Positions 18,691-26,109 of a stretch of 26,109 bases of DNA are shown here, piece by piece. The notes below the pieces were generated by a model that was given only the letters and a program-made list of their open reading frames with translations, was not told the DNA's origin and did no database searches. Location of the stretch: assembly GCF_039928515.1 (NCBI RefSeq), contig NZ_JBDSSZ010000329.1. One strand, given 5' to 3'. The DNA is from Capsulimonas sp039928515. GTDB taxonomy: Bacteria > Armatimonadota > Armatimonadia > Armatimonadales > Capsulimonadaceae. The position numbers were made by a program, and so were the translations under genes. How positions within the stretch are numbered: the first letter of the stretch is position 1; each line of letters opens with the position of its first letter.

Positions 18691-19617
18691 TTAATTCGGC
18701 GTGACAATCAGCACGACCTTGCCTTTGACGTGCTGTGACTCGCTTTCGCGCCATGCGTCCGCCGCCTGGCTCAGGGGATACGTTTTCCCCACGAGAACTT
18801 TCAACTGCCCCGCCTCCAGAAGCTCCTTGAGCGCCGTCAGATCGTTTGTATTTGAGTTTGCGTTCACCATGATCGCCTTCACTCCATGCTTCGCCGCCTC
18901 TTCCTGAGACGGAGGCTGGTTCAGCGCCGCCAGAACGCCGCCCGGCTTCAAGACCCCAAAGGACTTCTGCTGCGTATCCCCGCCGATCGTATCCAGGACG
19001 ACATCCACATTCTTGACCGCCGTCTCGAACGATCCTGTTTTATAATCGAGCACTTCGTCCGCGCCCAGGCTGCGCACATACTCGGCGTCGGCGGATGAAG
19101 CGGTCGAAATCACATGTGCTCCGCGCAGCTTCGCCAGCTGAATGGCGGCGCTTCCGACAGCGCCTCCGCCCCCATGGACCAGGATCGTCTGGCCGCTCGC
19201 AAGTCCGGCGGCTCCCAACGCCTGCCAGGCCGTCTGGCCGATCATGCTGATCGACGCTGCTTCGGCATGGCTCAGGTTCTTCGGCTTGAGCGCAATGGAC
19301 GACGCATCGATGAGTATCTGCTCCGCATAAGAACCGGCGATGGGAAAGCCATAAATCTCATCCCCAACATGCAGATCCGACACATCCTCGCCAATCTTCT
19401 CGACTGTCCCCGAGAGATCCGACCCAGGAATCCAGGGAAATTGTAGGGGGAACATCGCGCTCGCGACGCCCGAGGCGCGCATCACGTCGAAGTGATTGAG
19501 CGTTGTTGCATGAACGCGCACGCGTACCTGACCGGAACCGGGATCGCCGAGCGTCACATCCTCTTCTACAAGCGCTTCCGGACCGCCATAGCTGTGAACA
19601 CGGATTGCTTTCGACAT
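18691..19617 (-). CDS. MDR-family NAD(P)H:quinone oxidoreductase-like protein
   Basis: A 308-aa zinc-free medium-chain dehydrogenase/reductase. The N-terminal GroES-like domain opens KAIRVHSYGGPEALVEEDV and contains NHFDVMRASG and PWIPGSDLSGTV. The Rossmann domain has the nucleotide-binding turn VHGGGGAVGSAAIQLAK, preceded by QTAWQAL. Zinc-ligand cysteines of alcohol dehydrogenases are absent, which fits quinone oxidoreductase, enoyl reductase or alkenal reductase activity with NADPH. It is cytoplasmic. AAGGAG lies about 8 bases before ATG 19617 on the minus strand, which fixes the start. It is transcribed away from an HxlR regulator gene over a 138-base region with two dyads, the classic layout for a redox- or electrophile-inducible detoxification enzyme. 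The exact substrate is not predictable. Confidence 0.92.
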   Translation of the reverse strand: MSKAIRVHSYGGPEALVEEDVTLGDPGSGQVRVRVHATTLNHFDVMRASGVASAMFPLQFPWIPGSDLSGTVEKIGEDVSDLHVGDEIYGFPIAGSYAEQILIDASSIALKPKNLSHAEAASISMIGQTAWQALGAAGLASGQTILVHGGGGAVGSAAIQLAKLRGAHVISTASSADAEYVRSLGADEVLDYKTGSFETAVKNVDVVLDTIGGDTQQKSFGVLKPGGVLAALNQPPSQEEAAKHGVKAIMVNANSNTNDLTALKELLEAGQLKVLVGKTYPLSQAADAWRESESQHVKGKVVLIVTPN

Positions 19618-19655
19618 GGGTGTCTCCTTAATCGTTGCCGTTCATCTTTGAGTTT

Positions 19656-19693
19656 ACTCGTTCTGAAGAGTATTTCAGTACCTATTAGTAACT
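19656..19693. promoter_or_regulatory. Two dyads, probable HxlR operator region
   Basis: AGTacCTAtTAGtaACT at 19677-19693 is a dyad with half-sites AGTnnCTA and TAGnnACT. A second imperfect dyad ACTCgTTCtGAAGAGT is at 19656-19671. Both lie in the AT-rich gap between the divergent MDR and HxlR genes, where an autoregulating winged-helix dimer would bind. A TATTAT at 19699-19704 may be a -10 for the HxlR gene. Confidence 0.45.
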
Positions 19694-19755
19694 CAGTCTA
19701 TTATGTGATAAAATGAAGGAAGATTCAAGAAGGCAGTTTGAGGAGCGTCAGGCAC

Positions 19756-20163
19756 ATGCATGTAACTATGGACTTAACGCCGATTGCGGATGACGATGTC
19801 TGTCCAGTTCGTGAGATTCTCGATCGGATCGGCGACAAGTGGTCGGTACTGGTGATTTCCAATCTGGCGGGCGAAACGCTCCGGTTCAACGCGCTGAAAC
19901 TGCGCATCACGGGGATCAGTCAGCGGATGCTGACGGAAACCGTGCGAAAGCTGGAGCGCAACGGCATGCTGTCGCGGACGATCTACCCTACCATCCCGCC
20001 GCGTGTCGAATACGCGCTGACGCCACTCGGGCAGACATTCGTGGAGCCGATCCAAACACTGGTCCACTGGGCGGACAGCCATAGCCGCGAAATCCTCGCG
20101 GCGCGCCGGGCCTACGATATCGAGCAGGAGCAGCCTGTTCAGGCGATCACAATGTCGTATTAG
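19756..20163 (+). CDS. HxlR-family winged-helix transcriptional regulator
   Basis: A 135-aa DNA-binding protein of the HxlR/YodB/HypR group. CPVREILDRIGDKWSVLVI at residues 16-34 contains Cys16 at the place of the redox-sensing N-terminal cysteine. The helix-turn-helix and wing follow (LRFNALKLRITGISQRMLTETVRKLERNGM, then PPRVEYALTPLG). Members act as dimers that bind dyads and respond to quinones, aldehydes or disulfide stress. The start at ATG 19756 has GGAG 10 bases upstream; the frame opens at a TTG at 19738 that lies within that ribosome site. It is divergent from the MDR oxidoreductase, its likely target. The TAG stop at 20161-20163 interlocks with the TAA of the convergent VanW gene at 20160-20162, leaving no room for a terminator. 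Confidence 0.93.
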   Translation: MHVTMDLTPIADDDVCPVREILDRIGDKWSVLVISNLAGETLRFNALKLRITGISQRMLTETVRKLERNGMLSRTIYPTIPPRVEYALTPLGQTFVEPIQTLVHWADSHSREILAARRAYDIEQEQPVQAITMSY

Positions 20164-21113
20164 CGATCTTCCCATCGAACCCGCGAAATCGGCAGGTAGC
20201 TGTCCTGGGAGATAAGTTCCCGTCCCGCCATCTTGTCGTTTTCATACCAGGTTCGATAAACGGCGACGGTGAGCCCATCCCGCCCGCGCAAGCGCCAGCG
20301 GGAGCGGCGGCCGCCCGCGCCCGGTTCGACCGCCATCGTGGAAGGCGGCTGCCGGTTGATGACCTGGGAGGTCACGACCGACCGGCGCGTGGCTTCGCCA
20401 GTCGTTTCCAGTCGGCAGACCAGCCGTCCGGCGGTCGCTTTGCAATGGATCGTGATGGGAGTACGATAGGGATTGCGAAATTTTAAGTCCGCCGTGGTGT
20501 ACGCAACAGCGGCGTCGCGCCCCGGAGGCGCGTAGCTGGGCGAGAACGTGTGCGCGTGACGCTCTAAAACGGGACAGCCCGCGAGCAGCGCCGCATTATA
20601 AAGCGTGGTGCTGGTTTCACAGACGCCGCCGCCGTAATCGTCGATCAGCGTTCCGTTGTAACTCACGGGCGCGCGCAAAAATCCTCGGTCCGCGCTCCAT
20701 CCTCTGACAACGCCATTGAACGAAAACGTCGCCCCCGGCGCCACCACTTCCCCATCGATCGCCGCCGCCGCCCGCCGGGCGTTGAACGCCTGATGCGGCG
20801 TTCGCTGGGTCAGGTCCGTGGTGTAAGCAGCGAGAACGCCCGCGCGCGTCGGCGCGGGCGCGCGGCCGATGAGGAGGCAGAAGATAGACGCTGTGACGAG
20901 GATGAGGGCGAGGGCGGTGAGGTCAGATCGGATTCCCGAACGTAATCCCGCATCGCCGGCCCAGATGCCCCCCGGCCCCCACAGGGGGTGCAGAACATAT
21001 TGTCGAAAGCGTGACGAGTATTTCAGGCTTTGACACGCTGGCGTATCTGCGATTTGCTCCCCCCGTGGGGGCCGGGGGGCATCTGGGACGGCGGGGTGAG
21101 GGCCAATCTTCAT
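20160..21113 (-). CDS. VanW-family protein with repeat-encoded N-terminus
   Basis: A 317-aa protein. Residues 93-235 form the VanW domain: YTTDLTQRTPHQAFNARRAA, GATFSFNGVV, IDDYGGGVCETSTTLYNAAL and LERHAHTFSPSY. A membrane helix at about 65-84 anchors it with the domain outside. VanW occurs beside some vancomycin-resistance clusters and in many envelope proteins; its reaction is unknown. The only ATG, GTG or TTG codon in frame before the domain is ATG 21113, which overlaps the TGA of the macroglobulin gene as ATGA with GGGGG just upstream. Residues about 9-52 are therefore encoded by a GC-rich palindromic element without any stop codon. They are Pro/Gly/Arg-rich and unlike the family. An unseen CTG start nearer the helix is the alternative. 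The gene ends interlocked with the convergent HxlR stop. Confidence 0.85.
   Translation of the reverse strand: MKIGPHPAVPDAPRPPRGEQIADTPACQSLKYSSRFRQYVLHPLWGPGGIWAGDAGLRSGIRSDLTALALILVTASIFCLLIGRAPAPTRAGVLAAYTTDLTQRTPHQAFNARRAAAAIDGEVVAPGATFSFNGVVRGWSADRGFLRAPVSYNGTLIDDYGGGVCETSTTLYNAALLAGCPVLERHAHTFSPSYAPPGRDAAVAYTTADLKFRNPYRTPITIHCKATAGRLVCRLETTGEATRRSVVTSQVINRQPPSTMAVEPGAGGRRSRWRLRGRDGLTVAVYRTWYENDKMAGRELISQDSYLPISRVRWEDR
20960..21087. repeat. GC-rich palindromic element inside a coding region
   Basis: The arm at 20960-20988 and the arm at 21060-21087 are reverse complements over 28 bases except for one extra A. The arm core is CCCAGATGCCCCCCGGCCCC. Inside them, AGCGTG at 21008-21013 pairs with CACGCT at 21034-21039, and about 14 of 24 bases pair between. 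The element is about 128 bp and lies wholly inside the VanW frame, encoding about residues 9-52. Such elements are usually intergenic; the arm sequence looks like a REP/MITE-type interspersed repeat. Confidence 0.8.
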
Positions 21114-24100
21114 TCCCCCACCTCGATTCGGCTCGAATTCCCCAGCGCGCGCAGCGTCGGATCAAATGTCCCCGTGATCGATGTCGGCATCACGTCGTAT
21201 CGACCCGGCGACGAAGCGCGGAGACGGTAGTCGATTTCGTGGCGGCCGCGCGGCAGGTCGCCGATGAAAAAGACGATGCGGTTGTCGCGCACGTCGGTGT
21301 AGTCCCACCAGTTATCCCAGGATTCGGCCTGGTCGCCCGAGACTTCCGAAATCGTGCAGCCGGCGGGGATCGGCTCCTCGACGATCAGGTGCGATCCGGC
21401 GCGTGTGCTGTCGATGATCAGACGCACGAGCATGGTATCCTCGCGCCGATAATTCGTTTCGCGTGCGGGAACGGTGTCCTCCCATAGAAAATTACGGCGC
21501 GTGGTGGTGCGCAGCAGAACGCGCTTGATTCGATACCCGGAATCGGCGGGCGGCAGAAGGGCGCGCTCGGGATGGAAGAGGCGGTCGTTGACCCGATGCC
21601 AGAAACCCGGTTCGGGCCTGGGCGACGCCTGCGCGATCTGCTGGCGCAGTTCCAGCGAATAGTAGAGCCGTCCAGGACCATTTTTGGTCAAAGTGATGTC
21701 ATTGTCGCCCGCCCGCAGCTGCGTCGCGGGAATTTCGATCACCCGATCCGGCTGCTCCACCGAAGCTCGATCGAAGCGCATCGGGGACAAAGGCGCGCCG
21801 TTGACCAGGATCGTGGCGTCGAAGGCCGGTTGCATCTCGTGCGCCTGCCCCAGATACGCCGTCAATGCGCCGATTGCTTCGGCGGTGGTTTTCGGACAAT
21901 CCCAGTGGTCGCCGGTGCGGTTCGCCATCAGACAGCGCGCCACGGCGTCCAAACGCGGGTCGGTCGGCGTGATGGTTTGCGCGGCCATCATCGCCCATAC
22001 GGTCGTCAAGGCGTCCGGCGGGTTCTGATCGGCGCCTGCGGAATTGGGATGCGGCTTGTAAGTCCAGGCAGTCAATTGGCCAAGGCGCATTCGGCCCGAC
22101 CAGAGTTCGTTGATCGCGACGGCGGCTTCGGTGCGGTTCCCCAATTGGTGCATCGCCATGGCGACGACGGATAAATCGGCGTAGGTTTTCGTCTCCGGGC
22201 GCAGCCGCCATCGCTTTTGCAGGGTCTTGATGTCCGCCTGGGCTTCCTTGGTAATCCCCGCATTCGCCAGTGTCAGCGCCGCGAAGGCGAGTCCGCTGGG
22301 AGATTGCAGGAACGCGGAGTCGCGCGGCGCCGCCCGGAAGTCGCTTGCGAGCTGCTCGGTAGCCTTGACGGCGGCCTCCAACGCGCTCGGCTTCACGTCG
22401 ATCCCGGCGCGCTGGGCCAGCTGCATGGACCAGAGCGCGTAGGATGTCGTATTCAGGTCGGGTGTGGACGTCTCCCACCAGCCCCAGGCGCCGTCGTCCT
22501 TCTGGAACCGATAGAGACGCAGCAGCGCGCGCCGCGCGCCGCGCGTAAGGTCGGCGCGGCGCTTCGCGCTCATCGGGAATGCAGGCGCATCGCCGCTCGA
22601 CGCTTGAAGCAGAACAGCGTCGCCGACCAAGATGCTCGCGGTATCCTCCGCGCTGCCATAGGGATAGGCGGCGATGTAATCGGAGGCCGTCAGCAGGGCG
22701 CCACTGACGGTGGGCGCCAGGCGGACACGCAGCATAGTCGAATCCGGCAGGGCTTTCGGGTCCAGCGTCACGGTCTTGGAGACCTGACGCACGATGCTTC
22801 CCGACTGCCATGTCGCTTCCTGTGCGGCGTGCGGCTGTACGGTCAATGTCTCCTGCACGCCGTCATTGAGATTTTGACTGACGGCCGTCAATTTGAATGT
22901 GACCGGGCCGAGATTGGAGGCCGTCACGGGCCACTCAGCGCGCGCCGCGCCGTGCGCGGGAACGGTGATGGTCTGGGTGAGCGGCGCGCCCATTTGCAAT
23001 CCCGAGGCATTCAGGGTCACCTGGGTTTGGGCGGGCGACGCCGTATTGTTGTTGACCACTCCAAGCACGGTCGAACGATCCCCGGCGATCAAGAACGGGG
23101 GCGCTTCCAGACGCACCAACAGGTCTTTGCTCACGACCAGATCACACGTCCCCTTCCCGACTGCGGTTTCGGCGGTGTGGCCGATGCAGGTGACGCGCCA
23201 TGTCGTCAGATTGTCCGGGAAGGTGAATTGGACTGTCGCCATTCCCGACGCATCCGTGCGCACGTCCGGCGCCCAGTACGCCGTGTCCGGGAACTTGCTG
23301 CGCAGCTTGACATTCCCCATCGCGCCTTTGTCCACGTCGCCGAGATATAAAGGCGCACAGGAGTAATCCGTGTTGACGGCGTTCCCCTGCGCCGGCTGGA
23401 GCGCCTCAAGAATGGTCTGCGGGTTTTCCTCGCTGATCGCATAGATACTGCTGTCCACGACGCCGACGGATACCTCCCCCGGCTGCGGCTGGCCTGCGTC
23501 ATCGGTCGTCTGAACCGTCAGCGTTGCGGGATCGCCGGGATGATAAAGCGCGCGGTCTCCTGTGACCTTTACGTGCAGCGCGCGCCGCTGGTCTTCAATC
23601 GTTAGGTCCGCCGAACCGGACAGTAATTGCTTGTCCTGGAGGCAGCAAACCGAGACCGTAACGCCCGGCGCGTAAAGGGCGCTGACCGGGATCTCCAGCG
23701 ATGTGGATCGGCGGCGCAGCGGGATGATCCAGCTCTGATAAAGCGTCGCGCCTTCCACCGTCACCAGCGCGGTCGGCCCCGGATTCTGCGTGTTGATCAG
23801 TACCCGCGCCGTGTCGCCGATCTTGTACTTCGTGCGATCCAGGATCACGCCCATGTCGGGATATTGCGCGGACACATCCTCGCCTTCGCCCGCCACCCAG
23901 ACGCTGGTTTCGGCGCTGATCGCGTTGCCGCGTTTGTCCTGCGTCTCGACACGCGTCACGAGCAGTCCTGGCTGGTCCGGGCTGAGAGGCAGCGACGCAT
24001 CGCCTTGCGCATCAGTCGTCAGCAAACTTTTTCTCTCGCCTTTGATGCGGCGCTTGCCGTTCACCCAGGACTCGTAGTAAGTCTTGACATCGAGCGCCTG

Positions 24101-26109
24101 CCCGGCAATGGGAACATCGGAAGGGCCGCGCGCGGACAGCGTCACAGTGACAGGCGTACTTGGCGCGCAGGCGTAGAGCGACGGGGTAAGCGTCAGCGAA
24201 AATTCGCCCTGCCCGACTACGACGGATTCGTCCGCCGAGACCGTCTTGTCCGAAGGATCGGAGACGGTGGCGCTGAAGTCATAGCTCTGATCGCCTTCAT
24301 CCACCCCACCGACCTGGGTCGGGACGCGAATGTGCGCCTGCCCGTGGTCATCCAGACGGGCCGTCCCATCAATGCTTCCCTCGCCATAGCCGCCAGAGTC
24401 GTCGGAATCGTCCGGCCGTCGATACGATTGGAAGCTTTCTTTGCCAGACGCTCCCTCCGTCTTCATGACGTAATACCGCACCGAGCCCGATGTGACGGGC
24501 GCGCCGTGGTAGTATGTTGCGGTGACGGTGGCGTCGATCGTGTCGCCGCGCACATAGCGTGTCTTATCGAAGGTGATCTTGACGCGGTATTCGGGCTTGC
24601 GGTAAGCCGCGACAAGGAAGGTCGTGGCCGCCGTCTGGTCGCCCATCTCCGCGCGCACCGAATACTCGCCGGTCAGCGCTTCGTCGCCCAGATCGATCTT
24701 ACCGTTCCAGGAACCGAGATCGTTGGTCTGAAGCTCCTGATGGGCAATCAACGTATCCTGCGCGTCGTGAATGTCCACACGCACTGTTTGGTTTTTGGGA
24801 AGCCGAAACTCGGCATCGGGCGCCGGGGCACCTCCGGCGCCTTGAAGAGCGCCAAACCACCGGGCGATCCCTTTGAAATACACCGCCTGTCCAGGCCGGT
24901 AGACAGGCCGCTCCGTGTAAACAAACGAGCGCAGGGCGCCTCCGGAGTACGCCGTGCTTGCGGATTCTCCGCCCGGCTGCTCCCCGGATTCCCCCGGACT
25001 ATTCAGCTCCATGGTGATTGGGGCGATCGAATCGCCGTTTCGCGCCACCATAATTCCCCGGCTTTCCGCCGTCGCGCCCACGCCGCTCAGCCGGCACACG
25101 CCGTCGGGGTCTGTTGTCTCCTGATCCCGCATCACCGGCGGTTTCAGTCCCTGATCTTCATAGAGAGTAACGGTGGTATTCGCCGTCGGCGTCCCCGTTT
25201 CGATATCCGAAACATACGCCAGCGCCTTGCCGTGGTACGATTTGCGGATCATGGCGATCTGGGTGCTGACGATCCAGTTCACGCCCTTCGCCTCATTGTT
25301 ACCGACTGTCAGGCGGTACATGCCGGGCGGCAGCTTGCCCAGATGCAGTTCTTCATAGAAGTAGCCGTGCTTGCGCTTTCCCACTTCCTGGCTCCACTGG
25401 CGCACGCGCGTGAACTCGCCCAGCCATAGATTGGCCGGCTCCAAGTCCTCAGCGCGCGGCCCGGCAAGCATTCGGGGGCGACGCGACAAAACACTCGGCA
25501 AATCGACTCGGTCCAGGCTCAGCGTGACATTGTGATCGCGGAGCTGGCCGCGCAGGCCGGGCGTGATGTCTTCGGCCGGCGTCCAGGTCGAGATGGTGTC
25601 GGAGAAGCTAACTTCAGACGCCGCGAGGGGAAGCTCGATGGAAACGCGCGCGACATCCTCGTCGGTCACGACCACTGATGTCTCCCCGTCTTCGGTCCCG
25701 GTTCCCGATGCGTGGAGCGTGTATCGTCCGGCGGGGATATGGGCGAGCGTGAAGTTACCGTCGCTATCGGCGTGCGTCGAAAGGTCCACATCGGCGTCGG
25801 ACTGCCCTGCGGCGTCGTCGGCGGCCGCTCCCTGGCCCCAGCCATAGGGCGCGTCTCGATCGCCCGTGGCGCTGACCACGACTTCATCACGCTCCTCTTC
25901 ACTCGATGATTCGCCGGAAGCATCTTCTTCTTTTTCGAGCCAGACCCTAGCTTTGGGAACGGCCGCTCCGGTGACTTGCTCCAGGCACCGTCCCTGAACG
26001 GTCCCCGTGTGCGGACCGGCGTTGATCATGGCGACGAAGAGGCCGCCCAGCGCGAGCAGCGCGGCGGCCGCGCCGAGGCGCGGCTTTGCGGCCAGGAGAC
26101 CGCGTTTGC
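21110..26109 (-). CDS. Bacterial alpha-2-macroglobulin family protein (5' partial)
   Basis: A very large envelope protein, at least 1665 aa. The frame stays open upstream of the internal ATG 26029 to the window edge. It encodes RLGAAAALLALGGLFVAMINAG there, a membrane segment, so the true start is outside. Counting from that ATG: a carboxypeptidase-regulatory-like beta domain at about 8-150 (DSDGNFTLAHIPAGRYTL) and macroglobulin domains including VYRPGQAVYFKGIAR. The A2M domain follows (YWAPDVRTDASGMATVQFTFPDNLTTWRV), then the alpha-barrel thioester domain (DDGAWGWWETSTPDLNTTSYALW). Family members trap proteases by a Cys-Gln thioester in PYGCxEQ. Here that site, at 22643-22663, reads PYGSAED, so no thioester can form. 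It would act, if at all, by a non-covalent or structural mode. The usual partner PBP1c is not in the window. It overlaps the VanW gene by ATGA. Confidence 0.93.
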   Translation of the reverse strand, partial: KRGLLAAKPRLGAAAALLALGGLFVAMINAGPHTGTVQGRCLEQVTGAAVPKARVWLEKEEDASGESSSEEERDEVVVSATGDRDAPYGWGQGAAADDAAGQSDADVDLSTHADSDGNFTLAHIPAGRYTLHASGTGTEDGETSVVVTDEDVARVSIELPLAASEVSFSDTISTWTPAEDITPGLRGQLRDHNVTLSLDRVDLPSVLSRRPRMLAGPRAEDLEPANLWLGEFTRVRQWSQEVGKRKHGYFYEELHLGKLPPGMYRLTVGNNEAKGVNWIVSTQIAMIRKSYHGKALAYVSDIETGTPTANTTVTLYEDQGLKPPVMRDQETTDPDGVCRLSGVGATAESRGIMVARNGDSIAPITMELNSPGESGEQPGGESASTAYSGGALRSFVYTERPVYRPGQAVYFKGIARWFGALQGAGGAPAPDAEFRLPKNQTVRVDIHDAQDTLIAHQELQTNDLGSWNGKIDLGDEALTGEYSVRAEMGDQTAATTFLVAAYRKPEYRVKITFDKTRYVRGDTIDATVTATYYHGAPVTSGSVRYYVMKTEGASGKESFQSYRRPDDSDDSGGYGEGSIDGTARLDDHGQAHIRVPTQVGGVDEGDQSYDFSATVSDPSDKTVSADESVVVGQGEFSLTLTPSLYACAPSTPVTVTLSARGPSDVPIAGQALDVKTYYESWVNGKRRIKGERKSLLTTDAQGDASLPLSPDQPGLLVTRVETQDKRGNAISAETSVWVAGEGEDVSAQYPDMGVILDRTKYKIGDTARVLINTQNPGPTALVTVEGATLYQSWIIPLRRRSTSLEIPVSALYAPGVTVSVCCLQDKQLLSGSADLTIEDQRRALHVKVTGDRALYHPGDPATLTVQTTDDAGQPQPGEVSVGVVDSSIYAISEENPQTILEALQPAQGNAVNTDYSCAPLYLGDVDKGAMGNVKLRSKFPDTAYWAPDVRTDASGMATVQFTFPDNLTTWRVTCIGHTAETAVGKGTCDLVVSKDLLVRLEAPPFLIAGDRSTVLGVVNNNTASPAQTQVTLNASGLQMGAPLTQTITVPAHGAARAEWPVTASNLGPVTFKLTAVSQNLNDGVQETLTVQPHAAQEATWQSGSIVRQVSKTVTLDPKALPDSTMLRVRLAPTVSGALLTASDYIAAYPYGSAEDTASILVGDAVLLQASSGDAPAFPMSAKRRADLTRGARRALLRLYRFQKDDGAWGWWETSTPDLNTTSYALWSMQLAQRAGIDVKPSALEAAVKATEQLASDFRAAPRDSAFLQSPSGLAFAALTLANAGITKEAQADIKTLQKRWRLRPETKTYADLSVVAMAMHQLGNRTEAAVAINELWSGRMRLGQLTAWTYKPHPNSAGADQNPPDALTTVWAMMAAQTITPTDPRLDAVARCLMANRTGDHWDCPKTTAEAIGALTAYLGQAHEMQPAFDATILVNGAPLSPMRFDRASVEQPDRVIEIPATQLRAGDNDITLTKNGPGRLYYSLELRQQIAQASPRPEPGFWHRVNDRLFHPERALLPPADSGYRIKRVLLRTTTRRNFLWEDTVPARETNYRREDTMLVRLIIDSTRAGSHLIVEEPIPAGCTISEVSGDQAESWDNWWDYTDVRDNRIVFFIGDLPRGRHEIDYRLRASSPGRYDVMPTSITGTFDPTLRALGNSSRIEVGE

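Noticed and set aside
20810..20998. 62-aa minus-strand ORF starting in the second palindromic element
   Set aside because: Wrong frame relative to the VanW domain, Ser/Arg-rich and without motifs.
23627..25429. 600-aa plus-strand ORF opposite the macroglobulin gene
   Set aside because: Low-complexity Arg/His/Val-rich antisense frame of a GC-rich gene with no recognisable motif; the minus-strand frame encodes clear macroglobulin domains.

Overview
The window comes from a GC-rich bacterium (62% G+C in a sampled 60 bp of aspS). The best guess is a soil-type Armatimonadota (Capsulimonas-like). This inference rests on the pseudopilin-like protein at 18014-18622 with its 'FPVFAKARDKAR...SNLKQLG' core, the large palindromic interspersed repeats, and a REC-GspE fusion. 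No rRNA, tRNA or CRISPR array was seen, so the taxonomy cannot be checked from the window.

Layout. (a) 1-2013 is an accessory edge. It holds the tail of an ISAzo13-type transposase, a strikingly AT-rich two-gene unit (unrecognised 285-aa protein plus overlapping four-helix membrane protein), and two very small ORFs. (b) 2083-5100 holds a secreted lipoprotein, a nucleotidyltransferase-fold protein, a small basic protein and a DUF5984 protein. The nucleotidyltransferase gene lies exactly between two arms of a 12-bp inverted repeat that look like the halves of a split bidirectional terminator. (c) 5119-10559 (minus) is a two-gene phosphorelay operon. A soluble PAS-PAS-GAF hybrid histidine kinase with REC and Hpt domains overlaps by 4 nt a response regulator fused to an MshEN-type domain and a GspE/PilB motor ATPase. 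(d) 10693-16606 holds aspS with its promoter, a large structured palindromic element, a SWIM-zinc-finger SNF2 ATPase and a DUF427 protein. (e) 16883-19617 holds a membrane-anchored GH18-like protein, a zinc-ribbon pseudopilin-like protein and a quinone-oxidoreductase-type MDR enzyme. (f) 19656-26109 holds an HxlR regulator divergent from the MDR gene, then a minus-strand pair: a large envelope alpha-2-macroglobulin (5' end beyond the window) overlapping a VanW-family protein.

How the genes may work together. The kinase and the REC-MshEN-ATPase protein probably form one signalling unit controlling a type IV pilus or type II secretion motor. HxlR probably controls the divergent oxidoreductase in response to electrophiles or redox stress. 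The macroglobulin and VanW proteins are both envelope-facing and translationally coupled. Convergent gene pairs in this genome repeatedly share one compact hairpin, sometimes built from the two stop codons.

Most notable: the VanW reading frame starts inside, and runs through, a GC-rich palindromic element; the macroglobulin has a degenerate thioester site (PYGSAED instead of PYGCxEQ); the REC-MshEN-GspE fusion sits beside its probable kinase; and the AT-rich two-gene unit beside an IS remnant is a candidate undescribed module.
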